A DNA stretch of 64,000 bases from Marinobacter vinifirmus (GCF_002258215.1 NZ_NEFY01000013.1:1-64000); one strand, 5' to 3'; numbered from the stretch's first letter, positions 9,138 to 19,028 are shown. Numbers and translations: made by a program. Notes: generated from the sequence alone by a model not told the origin.

Positions 9138-9813
9138 CGGCTTCGAGCCTGTAACCGCGCTGGTAGATGGTTTTGATGCGGAATCCGTTTTCAGGATTCA
9201 GCCCCAGCCGTCTTCTCAGTCGGCTCATGTGGGTATCGACCGTGCGGGTGTTGATGTCCTTGGTCAGCCCCCATACCCGTTCCAGCAACATTTCACGGGT
9301 GAGCAAGCGACCCTGGTTCTGGAACAGGAACAGGGTCAGGTCGAAGTCTTTGTCGGTCAGGCTCAGTGGCTCACCGTGCAGGCTGATGCTGCGCTGCTGG
9401 GTGTTCACTTCGAACGGGCCGTATACCAGAACTTCTTTCTCGCTGTCCGGGTTACTGCGGCGGGCCAGGGCATTGATGCGGGCCAGTAATTCGGCGGCCC
9501 GCGCCGGTTTCGCCAGGTAGTCGTCGGCGCCGGCATCCAGGGCACGTACTATGTCTGATTCGCTGTCCCGCTGGGTCAGGAAAATGGCCGGGATCGGCCA
9601 GTTCAGGTGCGCCCGCACGTTCTCCAGAACGTCGATGCCGGTCATGTCCGGGATCTGCCAGTCGAGGATCATAAGGTCGTAACTGCGGTGCAGAACCGCG
9701 CCCAGAAAGGCCTGGCCGGTGGGAAAACTGTCACAATGGTGGCCTTTCTCGGAGACGATGGTCTGTATCCTCTGGGCCTGTTCGTGCTCATCTTCAAGAA
9801 GCGCAATGCGCAT
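9130..9813 (-). CDS. OmpR/PhoB-family response regulator
   Basis: 227-residue two-domain regulator. The receiver domain has the acidic pair EDE at residues 7-9, phospho-acceptor Asp in LMILDWQIPDMTG (about 53), and Lys in DYLAKPA. The C-terminal winged helix has GEPLSLTDKDFDLTLFLFQN, LLERVW and the recognition segment VDTHMSRLRRRLG. It is the first gene of a two-gene unit with the histidine kinase (8-nt overlap). The regulon cannot be read from the sequence; the neighbouring phosphatases are convergent, which does not itself show a link. Confidence 0.93.
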   Translation of the reverse strand: MRIALLEDEHEQAQRIQTIVSEKGHHCDSFPTGQAFLGAVLHRSYDLMILDWQIPDMTGIDVLENVRAHLNWPIPAIFLTQRDSESDIVRALDAGADDYLAKPARAAELLARINALARRSNPDSEKEVLVYGPFEVNTQQRSISLHGEPLSLTDKDFDLTLFLFQNQGRLLTREMLLERVWGLTKDINTRTVDTHMSRLRRRLGLNPENGFRIKTIYQRGYRLEAVA

Positions 9814-9881
9814 CAGGCGTTTCCTTCGTTATTAGGGCTATCTGCAATAGCCGGCCATTATTCCAGAAATTCAATGTTGGA

Positions 9882-12059
9882 TCAGCCCTGCAGGGGGTAT
9901 TTCCTTGATGTCAGCGCCGGTTTTCCGTTGTCGTCGTCCACCGTTTGCCGGCAGCCGGGAAAGTTGCTGCAACCCCAGAACCAGCCTTTCTTGCTGTGCC
10001 GGCGCACCAGGGGTGAAAAACAGTGCGGGCAGGGTACCGGTTTCTGGCTGGTGCCGTCTTTCGGCTGGCTGTCTTCCAGCGGCCGGGTGCCCTTGCAATC
10101 CGGGTAGCGGGTGCAGGCATAGAAACGCCCGAACTTGCCGTCCCGCTCGACCATCGGTGCCCGGCATTTGGGGCAGTGGATGGCTTCGTTGCCGGCAACG
10201 CTGTCGTCGTTGGCCGGCTTCGGGCGCCGGTTTATAAAGCCGGTGATTTCTTCCTTCAGGCTGGCCAGGAATTGCCGGGGGTCATCTTCGCCCCGGCGGA
10301 TGCCTTCAAGGGTCGCCTCCCAGACAGCGGTGCGATCCGGAGTGCGGATGGAATCCGGCAGGGCGGCAATCAGCGCTTTGCCTTTGTCTGTGGCTTTAAT
10401 GTAGCGCTTTTCCCGGAACAGGTAGTCCCGCTTGAACAAGGTGTCGATAATCGCTGCCCGGGTGGCCTCGGTGCCCAGGCCATCGGTTTCCCGCAGGGTT
10501 TTTCTGAGCTCCGGGTCCGCCACGAAACGGGCAATGTTGGTCATCGCCGACAGCAGTGTGGCATCGGTGAAATGCTGGGGTGGCTGGGTTTTCTTTTCTT
10601 TTACGCCAGCGTTGGTGCACAGCACCGGTTCGTTTCGCTCCAGCCTTGGCAGGGGGGGCTTTTCCGGTTCGCTGTTGTTTTCCCGTAGCCGGAGCTCCAG
10701 GGCTTTCCAGCCTTGTGTGAGTATGGCGGTTTCGGTCGCCCTGAACTTGTGCTCCAGCACTTTCACCGTCAGCTTGCCTTCCCGGTGTACGGCATCTGCC
10801 GCAAACTGCATCAGGTAGTAGCGGCTGATCAGCCCGTAAATTTTCTGCTCTGCCGCAGTCAGCTTGCCGTTGGCCGACGGCCGCACGGTAGGAATGATAG
10901 CGTGGTGCGCGTCCACCTGTTTGTCGTTCCAGGCGGAGGAGCGGCGGCTGGTGTCCAGTTCGCCGAACTGCGTTTCCAGCTCGGGCGCGACACGGCCGAT
11001 GGCGCGGATGACCTGCTCGCGCTGGTTATAGTGGCCTTCGGGCAGGTAGCGGCAGTCAGAACGGGGGTAAGTGATCAGCTGGTGCCGCTCGTACAGGTTC
11101 TGGGCGGTATCCAGTACGTCTTTGGCACCCATGCGGAACAGCCGGCCGGCTTCTATTTGCAGGGCAGACAGAGAAAGTGGCAGTGGTGGCGTTTCCGGCC
11201 GGTCACGGAACCGGGATTCCACAATGGTGCCCGGGCGGCCGTTTACGTCTGCGGCAATCTGGTCTGCGATTTCACGGCTGAGCAGGCGGTTTTCTTCGTC
11301 CAGGTGATCCTGGAATTGTTCGTCTGGCAGCCATCGTGCGGTGAAGGGGCGTTGGTCTGCGTCTTCTTCACGGGCACGGAATTCGCCTTCAAGCCGGAAC
11401 CAGGGTTTCGGCTCAAAGTCCTCGATGGTGTTGTCACGCTCCACCACCAGCCCCAATACCGGTGTCTGTACACGGCCGACCGAGTACACGCCCTGTTCGC
11501 CCTGTTGCTGATAGGTGAGCGTGTAGAAACGGGTCAGGTTGATGCCATACAACCAGTCTGCGCGCTGGCGGGCCAGGGCCGAATGGGACAGGCGCCGGAA
11601 TTCCCGGTTGTCTTTGGGCGCCTGTATGGCCCGGGCAACGGCGTTGGGGGTCAGGTCGTTGATCAGTATCCGTTGCACCGGTGCCTTGGTGCCTACATAA
11701 CGGAGTACCTCATCCACCAGCAGCTGGCCTTCCCGGTCCGGGTCGCCGGCATGGATAATGGTGTCGGCCTGGCGGATCAGGGATTCCAGCACTTTCAGTT
11801 GCTGGCGCACGCTGTCTTTGGGGGACAGCTGCCATGGCTCCGGAATCATGGGCAGATCTTCCAGTCGCCACTTTTTCCACGCCGGGTTATAGCGGGCCGG
11901 CTCTGCCGGTTCCAGCAAGTGGCCGATACACCAGCTCACCGTAGCGGCGTCTTTGCCCTGGCCGCAGCGAATCCAGCCCTGGCCTTTCTGGTGTGGGCCG
12001 GGCAGGGCGGCAGCAATGGCTCTTGCCAGGCTGGGTTTTTCGGCTATGTAAAGATGCAT
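9882..12059 (-). CDS. topB: DNA topoisomerase III
   Basis: 725-residue type IA topoisomerase that decatenates single-stranded or gapped DNA. The toprim domain starts MHLYIAEKPSLARA with the catalytic Glu; the DxD is in IHAGDPDREGQLLVDE (about 100-115). The active-site Tyr is in QLITYPRSDCRYLPEGHY (about 335). The C-terminus carries two CxxC..CxxC zinc ribbons (CPKCRAP...CTRYPDC and CPHCFSP...CSNFPGC), more than the basal E. coli enzyme. ATG 12059 was chosen because it gives the conserved N-terminus; a longer frame reaches 12158 without family support. Divergent from bolA. A condensin-like operon lies 2 kb away, which may be functionally relevant. Confidence 0.94.
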   Translation of the reverse strand: MHLYIAEKPSLARAIAAALPGPHQKGQGWIRCGQGKDAATVSWCIGHLLEPAEPARYNPAWKKWRLEDLPMIPEPWQLSPKDSVRQQLKVLESLIRQADTIIHAGDPDREGQLLVDEVLRYVGTKAPVQRILINDLTPNAVARAIQAPKDNREFRRLSHSALARQRADWLYGINLTRFYTLTYQQQGEQGVYSVGRVQTPVLGLVVERDNTIEDFEPKPWFRLEGEFRAREEDADQRPFTARWLPDEQFQDHLDEENRLLSREIADQIAADVNGRPGTIVESRFRDRPETPPLPLSLSALQIEAGRLFRMGAKDVLDTAQNLYERHQLITYPRSDCRYLPEGHYNQREQVIRAIGRVAPELETQFGELDTSRRSSAWNDKQVDAHHAIIPTVRPSANGKLTAAEQKIYGLISRYYLMQFAADAVHREGKLTVKVLEHKFRATETAILTQGWKALELRLRENNSEPEKPPLPRLERNEPVLCTNAGVKEKKTQPPQHFTDATLLSAMTNIARFVADPELRKTLRETDGLGTEATRAAIIDTLFKRDYLFREKRYIKATDKGKALIAALPDSIRTPDRTAVWEATLEGIRRGEDDPRQFLASLKEEITGFINRRPKPANDDSVAGNEAIHCPKCRAPMVERDGKFGRFYACTRYPDCKGTRPLEDSQPKDGTSQKPVPCPHCFSPLVRRHSKKGWFWGCSNFPGCRQTVDDDNGKPALTSRKYPLQG

Positions 12060-12185
12060 GGGGTCTTGGCGTTGCTGGATCGGTTCGGGAATGTGGCCCT
12101 TTGCCGGATTGCTGTCAAGGTTTCGGGGGTAAGGGCCAATGTGTAGTAGACTGACCATTCAGGGAATTGCAGGAGTGAAGCGAAG

Positions 12186-12542
12186 ATGAAAGTACAGAGT
12201 GCCATTGAAACCAAACTGGCAGATGCCTTTGAAGCCAGGTTGCTTCAGGTAGAGAACGAGAGCCACATGCACTCGGTGCCGCCGAATTCGGAAACCCACT
12301 TCAAGGTGACCCTGGTTTCACCGGATTTTGCCGGCCAGATGAAGGTTCGGCGGCACCAGGCGATCTACAAGGTGCTGGCAGACGAACTGGCAGGCTCGGT
12401 GCACGCGTTGTCGCTGCACCTGTTTACACCGGAAGAGTGGCAGGCCAGTGGCCAGGCCACGCCGGATTCGCCGAATTGCATGGGTGGCTCGAAGGGTGAT
12501 GCCACCATGGCGGCCAAACTGGAACAGGGAGCAGATTCATGA
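12186..12542 (+). CDS. bolA: BolA family protein
   Basis: 118-residue stress-related protein of the BolA/KH-like fold. BolA partners with monothiol glutaredoxins to bind [2Fe-2S] clusters and also regulates morphology genes. Family features are the block VENESHMHSVPPNSETHFKV (about residues 25-43) with the conserved His residues, then LVSPDFAGQMKVRRHQAIYKVL and a helix ending in LHLFTPEEW. The last 30 residues are a low-complexity tail. It overlaps the start of yciO by 4 nt (ATGA), indicating coupled translation. Confidence 0.92.
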   Translation: MKVQSAIETKLADAFEARLLQVENESHMHSVPPNSETHFKVTLVSPDFAGQMKVRRHQAIYKVLADELAGSVHALSLHLFTPEEWQASGQATPDSPNCMGGSKGDATMAAKLEQGADS

Positions 12543-13162
12543 GTCAGTTTTTCCAGATTCACCCGGAAAATCCGCAGAAGCGGCTGATCAACCAGGCCGT
12601 GGAAATTCTGCGCAAGGGTGGCGTGATCGTGTACCCCACCGATTCCGGCTACGCACTGGGTTGCCATCTTGGCGACAAGCAGGCGGCCGATACCATCAAA
12701 CGTATCCGCAAGCTGGATGACAAGCACAACTTCACCCTGGTGTGCCGGGATTTGTCTGATATCGGCGTCTACGCCAAGGTCGACAACACCCAGTACCGGT
12801 TGCTGAAGACGTTCACCCCGGGGCCCTACACCTTCATCCTGGATGCCACCAGCGAAGTGCCACGCCGCCTGCTACACGCCAAGCGCCGTACCATTGGTGT
12901 CCGGGTGCCGGATAACGAGATTGTGCGTGCGTTGCTGGGTGAGCTGGGCGAGCCGATCATGAGCAGCACCCTGATTTTGCCGGGGGAAAGCGAGCCGATG
13001 ACCGACCCCTACGAAATCCGGGATACCCTGGAACACGAACTGGATTTGATCATCGACGGCGGCTTCTGCGGAATGGAAGCCACCACGGTGGTGAACTTCA
13101 CCGGCGATGCCCCGGAAGTTACCCGGGTTGGCAAAGGCGATCCGGCGCCGTTTCAGGTCTAG
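12539..13162 (+). CDS. yciO: YciO/Sua5-family threonylcarbamoyl-AMP synthase-like protein
   Basis: 207-residue YrdC-fold protein. The block ILRKGGVIVYPTDSGYALGC (residues about 23-42) and KRIRKLDDKHNFTLVC are the nucleotide/RNA-binding surface of the family, and FTPGPYTFILDA and RRTIGVRVPDN follow. Sua5/TsaC makes threonylcarbamoyl-AMP for the t6A37 tRNA modification. YciO proteins of this form start MSQFFQIHP and are slower or specialised paralogues, so this is called YciO rather than TsaC. Operon with bolA. Confidence 0.88.
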   Translation: MSQFFQIHPENPQKRLINQAVEILRKGGVIVYPTDSGYALGCHLGDKQAADTIKRIRKLDDKHNFTLVCRDLSDIGVYAKVDNTQYRLLKTFTPGPYTFILDATSEVPRRLLHAKRRTIGVRVPDNEIVRALLGELGEPIMSSTLILPGESEPMTDPYEIRDTLEHELDLIIDGGFCGMEATTVVNFTGDAPEVTRVGKGDPAPFQV

Positions 13163-13174
13163 GGCTATTGGTTG

Positions 13175-13193
13175 CCGGGGCAGTCAGCCCCGG
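13175..13193. terminator. Short hairpin between convergent genes
   Basis: CCGGGGC / GCCCCGG 7-bp GC stem with a 5-nt loop placed between the convergent yciO and hydrolase genes. No clear T tract follows, so strength is uncertain. Confidence 0.5.
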
Positions 13194-13831
13194 TGGTCAG
13201 ACACAAAGGGATTGGTGGCTTTTTCGTGCCCGAAGGTAGACATGGGCCCGTGGCCACAGATGAAGGCCACATCATCGCCCAGCGGGAACAGTTTTTCCCG
13301 GATGGAATGAATCAGGGTGTTGTAGTCGCCCTTCGGGAAATCCGTGCGGCCAATGGAGCCATTGAACAGCACATCGCCCACCTGGGCCAGTTTTGAGCCG
13401 CGATGGAAGAACACCACATGGCCCGGAGTGTGGCCCGGTGTATGCAGCACTTCCAGGGTTTCATTGCCCACCGTTACCGTGTCTCCGTCTTCCAGCCAGC
13501 GATTGGGCGTGAACACCGCCGGTGCTGGAAAGCCGAACATCTGCGCCTGCATGGCCAGGCCCTGAATCCAGAAATTATCTTCTTTGTGTGGTCCTTCAAT
13601 CGGCAGCCCGGCGGATTTGGACAACTCCGCTGTACCGCCGGCGTGGTCAATGTGGGCGTGGGTGAGCAGGATTTTCTCCAGTGTAACGCCCTCAGCTTCC
13701 ACCGCCGCCCGAATGCGGTCCAGGTCCCCACCTGGGTCTACGACTGCAGCTTTGTTAGTTTCGGTACACCAGAGCAGGGTGCAGTTTTGTTCAAAGGGGG
13801 TGACGGGAATCACACGGTACTTCAGGGACAT
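13184..13831 (-). CDS. Metallo-beta-lactamase-fold hydrolase (YcbL/glyoxalase II type)
   Basis: 215-residue cytoplasmic hydrolase. The zinc-binding signature THAHIDHAGG is at about residues 57-66, with later ligands in HTPGHTPGHVVF, QVGDVLFNGSIGR and ICGHGPMSTFG. Full length for the YcbL group, which hydrolyses S-lactoylglutathione or related thioesters in the methylglyoxal pathway. Exact substrate is inferred only from the family. Divergent from the condensin-like operon, 59 nt apart. Confidence 0.88.
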   Translation of the reverse strand: MSLKYRVIPVTPFEQNCTLLWCTETNKAAVVDPGGDLDRIRAAVEAEGVTLEKILLTHAHIDHAGGTAELSKSAGLPIEGPHKEDNFWIQGLAMQAQMFGFPAPAVFTPNRWLEDGDTVTVGNETLEVLHTPGHTPGHVVFFHRGSKLAQVGDVLFNGSIGRTDFPKGDYNTLIHSIREKLFPLGDDVAFICGHGPMSTFGHEKATNPFVSDHRG

Positions 13832-13890
13832 AATCTGCCTCGGGTTGTAAACTTTTCGGCAAGTTTACCAAGGCGGCAACAGGTGAGCCA

Positions 13891-14673
13891 TTGAACGACT
13901 ACCTCAAGAAAATCCTTAAGGGCCAGGCGATCAACTACGAGGCCTTTCTTAAAAAGCTGCCGGAGGCACTGCGTCAGAGGCACCGGGAGCTTTTTTCGAC
14001 CGAGAAAACGGGGCCGAACCGCTGGCGAGTTACCGTTCTGGATGAGGCTGTATTCGAAACGCTTCGGGAACAGGCTGCAACTCCGGTGAGCAGGGTGGAT
14101 GCAGCCAGGAAAGGAGATTCCCACCGTCACGGCACCGAGGTGAGTTTCCTGCTGGTTTACCATCATGCCCTTGAGAGCACTCGGCCGGATTCGGTGGTGA
14201 TTACCGGGGATTCGGTGGATATCGGCTTCAGGCCGGCGCCCCGGGTTCTGGTGGTGGAAAACGAGCGGAATTTTTACCATTACCGCCAGATGCTGGCCTT
14301 TGCCAGTGACTGCCTTGGCCAACCGTTGGAACTCAATAATTGCGATGTTGTGCTTGGTGGCGGTAACCGGATTACCCGCGCGTCAGATCTGAACTGGCTG
14401 AATGGGTACCATGAGGTACTCTGCGCCTTCGATTATGATGCCGGCGGTTTGCAGATGTTTTCATCGGTGCAGGCCGCACTGGGCGATAAGGCCTGTTTTC
14501 TCCAGCCCGCTGAGTGGAAACCCTGGCTTGGCTGTTTCCGCAAAACCCCGGACGCCACCGAAAGGTTTACAAAGGCCATCATGCTGGCGGAAGATCTGGG
14601 GTTTGTATCGTTGGCGCAGGCCTTTCGGGCCACCGGAAAATTCATGGAGCAGGAGATGATTCTGGATGAGTGA
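13891..14673 (+). CDS. Toprim-domain protein, MksG/JetD-like subunit
   Basis: 260-residue protein with a toprim core: VLVVENERNF (Glu at about residue 123), the turn DVVLGGGNR (152-160) and CAFDYDAGGLQ (DxD at 181-183). This matches the topo-VI-A-like toprim of MksG/JetD (DUF2220), the nuclease subunit of MksBEFG/Wadjet systems. It is shorter than most JetD proteins, with a reduced N-terminal region (about 115 residues). The start is TTG 13891 after AGGTGAG; no ATG or GTG is available in frame upstream. It overlaps the SMC gene by 8 nt and leads the operon, so it should be part of the same complex. The subunit assignment rests on motifs plus context. Confidence 0.75.
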   Translation: MNDYLKKILKGQAINYEAFLKKLPEALRQRHRELFSTEKTGPNRWRVTVLDEAVFETLREQAATPVSRVDAARKGDSHRHGTEVSFLLVYHHALESTRPDSVVITGDSVDIGFRPAPRVLVVENERNFYHYRQMLAFASDCLGQPLELNNCDVVLGGGNRITRASDLNWLNGYHEVLCAFDYDAGGLQMFSSVQAALGDKACFLQPAEWKPWLGCFRKTPDATERFTKAIMLAEDLGFVSLAQAFRATGKFMEQEMILDE

Positions 14674-17608
14674 TTCACAGGCGAGCGCGAGCACCTTTAA
14701 CTTCGGCATTCGCCGCCTGGTGTTGGTGGATTCCGCCGGCTTCTGTTACGTGGAAATTCCGGTGGACAACCATGGCCTGATTCTGGGGCCGGGCAACCTG
14801 GGCAAGTCCAGCCTTTTGAATAGCCTGCGCCTGTTCCTGTTGCCGGAAAACAACTTCAAGAACAGCCGCAAGAAATTCGCCTTTCGCAACGCCAGCGCAG
14901 GCAGCTTTTACACCAACGAAGAAAGCTACCAGCATTATTTCCCCAGCCAGTTCAGTTTCCTGATCATGGAAGCGGAAAACCCGGCCGGCACCCATTGCCA
15001 GATTCTGTACCGGGACAACGCCAGTCAGCTCAGCTATGGCCGTGCCTTTGTACCGGTGAGTTACGACCAGCTACGGCCGCTGTTCTGGAACGGCGATGAT
15101 GAAGACGGCATCGGCCAGGCGGTGCCGGAGCTCTCGTTCAGCCGGTTGTCGGAAGCCCTGAAAAAGCTCTCCAAAGACACCAAACTGGTCAGCGACCCGG
15201 CCAAACTCAAGTCCATGCTCTACAGCAGTGAGCTGATGAACGCCGACGCGGTTCGCTATTCTGTATTGCCGCTGGGGGAATCGGATGAGCGCCGGGTGCA
15301 ATCCCTGCGCACCCTGATCCTGCTGCTGTTCGAGATGAAGGCCGACGACCAGGCCATGGCCAACGCGGTGGCGAGTATCATCGAGGCGGACAAAAAATTT
15401 GCCGATGACGCCTTTGATTTCAACATTGACGATTTCCTGAATCGCCACGACCAGCTGAAACAACAGCAAAACCAGCTGAACCGCATCGAGAAAGAGCGCC
15501 CCCGGTTCGAAAAGCTCAACCGCGATTACCAGGCCTATCAAACGTTATTGCGCAGTCAGCACGATTTTGCCGCATTCCGGGATGGCGTGGCGAATGCGCT
15601 GCAAGACATTGGCGCCAAACGCCGGGTAGCGCTGGAGGCGTATAACGAGCAGAACGAAACCCTGCGCTATGTGCTGCAAACCCTGAAAAAGCTGGAACAG
15701 GAAGAAAGCGGACTGAAAGGCGAGATCCGCTCCGCTGACCGGCGCATCAAGCAGGCCGAACAGAACCAGAAAGACGGCGAGCTGCTGGTTGCGCAATACG
15801 GCGAGATGACCCTGCAGGAAATTGCGGACATCCAGAAGGAAGAGCTCGAAGGCAAGCGGGGCCACCTGGCCGCCCTGAAAAGTGCTGCCCAGGCCGAGAT
15901 TCGCCTGGAACAGATCCAGAGCAAGAAGCTGGAGCTGGAACGCCAGCTGGAAAGCCTGAAAGACCGGGAAAGCAAACAACAGTGGCAGTTGCAGAACCAG
16001 CTGGACGAAGCCACCGCCGCGCCGCTGCGGGCGGTCGACCACCGCCTGATGATGGCCAGCCCCGGCCAGGACCTGGACGCTGACAGCAAGGCCACCATTG
16101 AAGACTTCGCCCGATTATTCGCGCCCAACGACCATGGCTTTGACTGGTTCGACACCGAATACCAGAGGCAGCCCGCCCGAAACACTAATTTCGCAGAACA
16201 GCGCCAGCATATTGAGAGCGAACTCCATGGTCTGGAGAAAGAACGCTCGGAGCTGGCAGACACCGCCAATCAGGAGCACGACCGGCCCAAGCTGATTGAA
16301 CGCACGGAAAAAGAAATCCGCGCCATCGAAAAAGATCTTGAGACGCTTCAGCGTTATCCAGCCGCTGCCACCACCCTGCGGGACGCCACTGAAGAAAAAC
16401 AGGCGGCCGAAGAGCAGCTGGCGAAGCTGGACGAACAGGCTCGGCTGGAGCAGGAAAAGCAGGAAGCACTTCAGCAGAAAGCCGCCAGGGCCCGGGCTGA
16501 GAAAGACCGCATTGAGGAACGGGAGCGGGAGCTGGCGGCCCTGAGCAAAAGCGTGGGAACTGTGGAACACCGTTTCCCGCACCTGAAAGCAGTGCAGGCA
16601 GAACAACCGTTGGATATCGAGCGGGTATCTGCCGCCGCGTTTGATGACCTGCAAACACAACTGGACGACCTGGAAGAGCGCCGCCGTAACATCCTCGATC
16701 ACCTGCGTCAGTTTGTGTACCTGGGTATTCACGAAGACAGCGACGGCGAACTGCAGAAAGACAGCCCGACATCCTCGGTTATTCGGGAAACCTTCAAGAG
16801 CCTGTCGGACCTGTTCGCCGGCATGGCCGAGCGCTGGAGCGTGCTGGAACAGCAGGTTGGCATTCACAACGAAACCGTGGCCAGTTACCGACAGGCCCTG
16901 AAATCCAACCACGAACACATTGCTCGGTTCGAGGCCCAGCTGAACCGCGAGCTGGACGGGGTGCACATCAACGACCTGGTGGAAATCCGGGTGGATATCC
17001 ACACCGATCCGAAATTCCGCAACCTGGTGGAAGAAGCCAACAACATCGATCCGTATGGCAACCAGCTTCAGTCTGATGCCTTTTACGACCGCCTGCGGGT
17101 GTTTGTGGCGGACTTTTTCGGGGAGCAGGGCGGCAGCAAGCGCCTGACCATGGACAAGGTGATCACCGGTATTTCCTACCGCACCCGCAAGGAAAACGCC
17201 GCGAACCTGGATAAGAAGGGCCAGTCCACCTCCACCACGGCATTGATCAACCTGGAACTGGTGTACCGGCTGCTCAAACGGGTGCTGTACCCGGGCGTGC
17301 AGCTGTCCTTCCCCATGGTGCTGGACGAGCTGGCCAGTGTAGACATCAGCCAGATGCCGTCGTTGCTGGAACGGCTTCGCAAACAGGGCTTCAACTTGTT
17401 CTCCGCTGCTACCCACAGCGCCAGTGCCGAAGTGATCTACCTGATTGGCCGGCACCTGGAAGTGGGGCAGATGCGCACCGCGCGGCCGTACAGCAAGGAA
17501 CGCACACTGGTGTTCTGGGGTGGAGCGGAAGGCTTTACCGGCGGTGAATCCCTGAGCCACTGGGCAGACCATACTCAGAACAGCCTGCTGGAGCCCGCGG
17601 ATGAGTAA
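14666..17608 (+). CDS. mksB: MksB/JetC-like SMC (MukB-type) ATPase
   Basis: 980-residue SMC-like ATPase. The N-terminal head has Walker A GPGNLGKSS at residues 41-49. A long Gln/Glu/Lys/Leu-rich coiled coil covers about 240-480 and 530-760, with a hinge region in between (about 480-530). The C-terminal head carries the signature-like KGQSTSTTALINLEL (about 851-865) and Walker B PMVLDELASVD at about 883-893. It should form a dimer closed by the kleisin downstream and work as an ATP-driven loop extruder on DNA. It lies second in a four-gene operon with 8-nt overlaps on both sides. MksB, not MukB, because of the short hinge and Mks-type neighbours. Confidence 0.87.
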   Translation: MSDSQASASTFNFGIRRLVLVDSAGFCYVEIPVDNHGLILGPGNLGKSSLLNSLRLFLLPENNFKNSRKKFAFRNASAGSFYTNEESYQHYFPSQFSFLIMEAENPAGTHCQILYRDNASQLSYGRAFVPVSYDQLRPLFWNGDDEDGIGQAVPELSFSRLSEALKKLSKDTKLVSDPAKLKSMLYSSELMNADAVRYSVLPLGESDERRVQSLRTLILLLFEMKADDQAMANAVASIIEADKKFADDAFDFNIDDFLNRHDQLKQQQNQLNRIEKERPRFEKLNRDYQAYQTLLRSQHDFAAFRDGVANALQDIGAKRRVALEAYNEQNETLRYVLQTLKKLEQEESGLKGEIRSADRRIKQAEQNQKDGELLVAQYGEMTLQEIADIQKEELEGKRGHLAALKSAAQAEIRLEQIQSKKLELERQLESLKDRESKQQWQLQNQLDEATAAPLRAVDHRLMMASPGQDLDADSKATIEDFARLFAPNDHGFDWFDTEYQRQPARNTNFAEQRQHIESELHGLEKERSELADTANQEHDRPKLIERTEKEIRAIEKDLETLQRYPAAATTLRDATEEKQAAEEQLAKLDEQARLEQEKQEALQQKAARARAEKDRIEERERELAALSKSVGTVEHRFPHLKAVQAEQPLDIERVSAAAFDDLQTQLDDLEERRRNILDHLRQFVYLGIHEDSDGELQKDSPTSSVIRETFKSLSDLFAGMAERWSVLEQQVGIHNETVASYRQALKSNHEHIARFEAQLNRELDGVHINDLVEIRVDIHTDPKFRNLVEEANNIDPYGNQLQSDAFYDRLRVFVADFFGEQGGSKRLTMDKVITGISYRTRKENAANLDKKGQSTSTTALINLELVYRLLKRVLYPGVQLSFPMVLDELASVDISQMPSLLERLRKQGFNLFSAATHSASAEVIYLIGRHLEVGQMRTARPYSKERTLVFWGGAEGFTGGESLSHWADHTQNSLLEPADE

Positions 17609-19028
17609 ACGCTTCAGCACCCTGGACACCACCCGGCTGCTGTTCGAGCACCCGAAAATCCTGTTCAGGATGATCGAGCGCATGGACCGGAACGAAGCCC
17701 GGTACATCCGGGAAAGCGATCTGGTGGCCGAGGTGATGGACTACACCCGCAGCCTCGGCAAGGCGGACCGGGACCGGGTGCGGCTGGCCATGAACACCGA
17801 CAACCTGTTCCGCAGTGGCCTGATCATCGACATCATCAAGGCCGACGGCGAGCGCCGGTTGGTGTTCCAGGACGCCCTGATCAATCTGATGCGGGCCTGC
17901 AACGCCTCGCTCTATCAGGAATTAACCGACGCTCGCCTGCGGGGCCACCTGGTGACCCTGCGGGACGTACGCAACCGCCTGGAAATCAGCAGCTTCAGCG
18001 AGGCTGATCCGGATTACACCGAACTGCGGGACGACCTGAACGAACGGGTCAGCCAGCTGATCGGCCTGCTGCGCCAGAACGTGCTGCGGATGCAGACCAT
18101 CAGCGCCCAGCTGGCGGATCTGTCCGGCGACGCCAGCCGGGCGCCGGAGAAATACCTGGAGTTCCGACAGAACCTGTTCGAGCAGATCGTCACTCTGTAT
18201 GAGCGCCACATCAAGCCCACGCTGGTGTTCCTGAACCCGGACACCCGCCTGCCAGATGGCAGCAACCTGTTCGAAACCCTGGAAGCCATGGTGCGCCTGC
18301 TGGAGAGCCATGACGACCACAGTCTGGCGGACCAGTTGTTCCGTTCGTCTATCAGCCTGAACGCCCTGTACAAGCCCATCCAGGCCGTAGCCCAGGAGGT
18401 GGAACACTTCCTGCGCAAAACCCGCCGGGGCATGGCCCAGTACAACGCCATGGAGCATTTCTACGGCAAACTGCGGGCGCTGAAAGACGACACGGAAACC
18501 CTGAGCCTGCGCCGCAAATGGCTGGAAGGCGGCGATTTCGCCCGTAGCACAGGTTTTCTGGTGGGGTTGCGGGCGCAGCAGCGGCCGAAACACTACGCCT
18601 TTGGCCAGTCCTCCAGTTACTACCAGTTGTTGTTCAGCGAACTGGACCTGCGCCTGAGCGACCTGCGCCGTAAAGCGGAGGTGCCAGTTCTTCAGGAAGT
18701 GGACGGCAGCGGTCGCCACAGCCGCATCGACGTTCAGCGTATTAACCAGTTGTACCAGTGGCTGGAAACGCTGGAATTACGGCCCACGACCGACCTGGTA
18801 CGGGAACTCCATGGCCGGCTGGACGGTTTTATTCCCGGCTATCGCTTTCCGGACCTGCTGGCGGCGTTGAACCGGCTGGTCAATGAACCGCCCGAGGGGA
18901 TGCAGGTAACGACCACCAACCGTTTCCGAACCCTGGAGCAGGCGCCCGACAGCGAGCAGTTTGTTTACCGAAAACGCCGCCTCGAAACCACTACGACTCA
19001 CACCGAACAAGAGCCAGACCATGCCTGA
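17601..19028 (+). CDS. mksF: MksF/JetA-like kleisin
   Basis: 475-residue largely helical protein. The N-terminal 110 residues look like the winged-helix domain of MukF-type kleisins (LLFEHPKILFRMIERMDRNE, ALINLMRACNASLYQELTDA). The middle is a helical bundle rich in Leu, Arg and Glu, and the C-terminus (about 370-450) fits the second winged helix that caps an SMC head. In MksBEF the kleisin bridges the SMC heads and binds MksE. The order SMC then kleisin then MksE, and the 8-nt overlaps, support the assignment more than any short motif. Confidence 0.8.
   Translation: MSKRFSTLDTTRLLFEHPKILFRMIERMDRNEARYIRESDLVAEVMDYTRSLGKADRDRVRLAMNTDNLFRSGLIIDIIKADGERRLVFQDALINLMRACNASLYQELTDARLRGHLVTLRDVRNRLEISSFSEADPDYTELRDDLNERVSQLIGLLRQNVLRMQTISAQLADLSGDASRAPEKYLEFRQNLFEQIVTLYERHIKPTLVFLNPDTRLPDGSNLFETLEAMVRLLESHDDHSLADQLFRSSISLNALYKPIQAVAQEVEHFLRKTRRGMAQYNAMEHFYGKLRALKDDTETLSLRRKWLEGGDFARSTGFLVGLRAQQRPKHYAFGQSSSYYQLLFSELDLRLSDLRRKAEVPVLQEVDGSGRHSRIDVQRINQLYQWLETLELRPTTDLVRELHGRLDGFIPGYRFPDLLAALNRLVNEPPEGMQVTTTNRFRTLEQAPDSEQFVYRKRRLETTTTHTEQEPDHA

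Noticed and set aside
10713..12146. 477-residue open frame on the plus strand
   Set aside because: It is antisense to topB, has no motif and arises from biased codon use; topB has full family features.
16115..17707. 530-residue open frame on the minus strand
   Set aside because: Shadow of mksB; no conserved motif and contradicts the operon structure.
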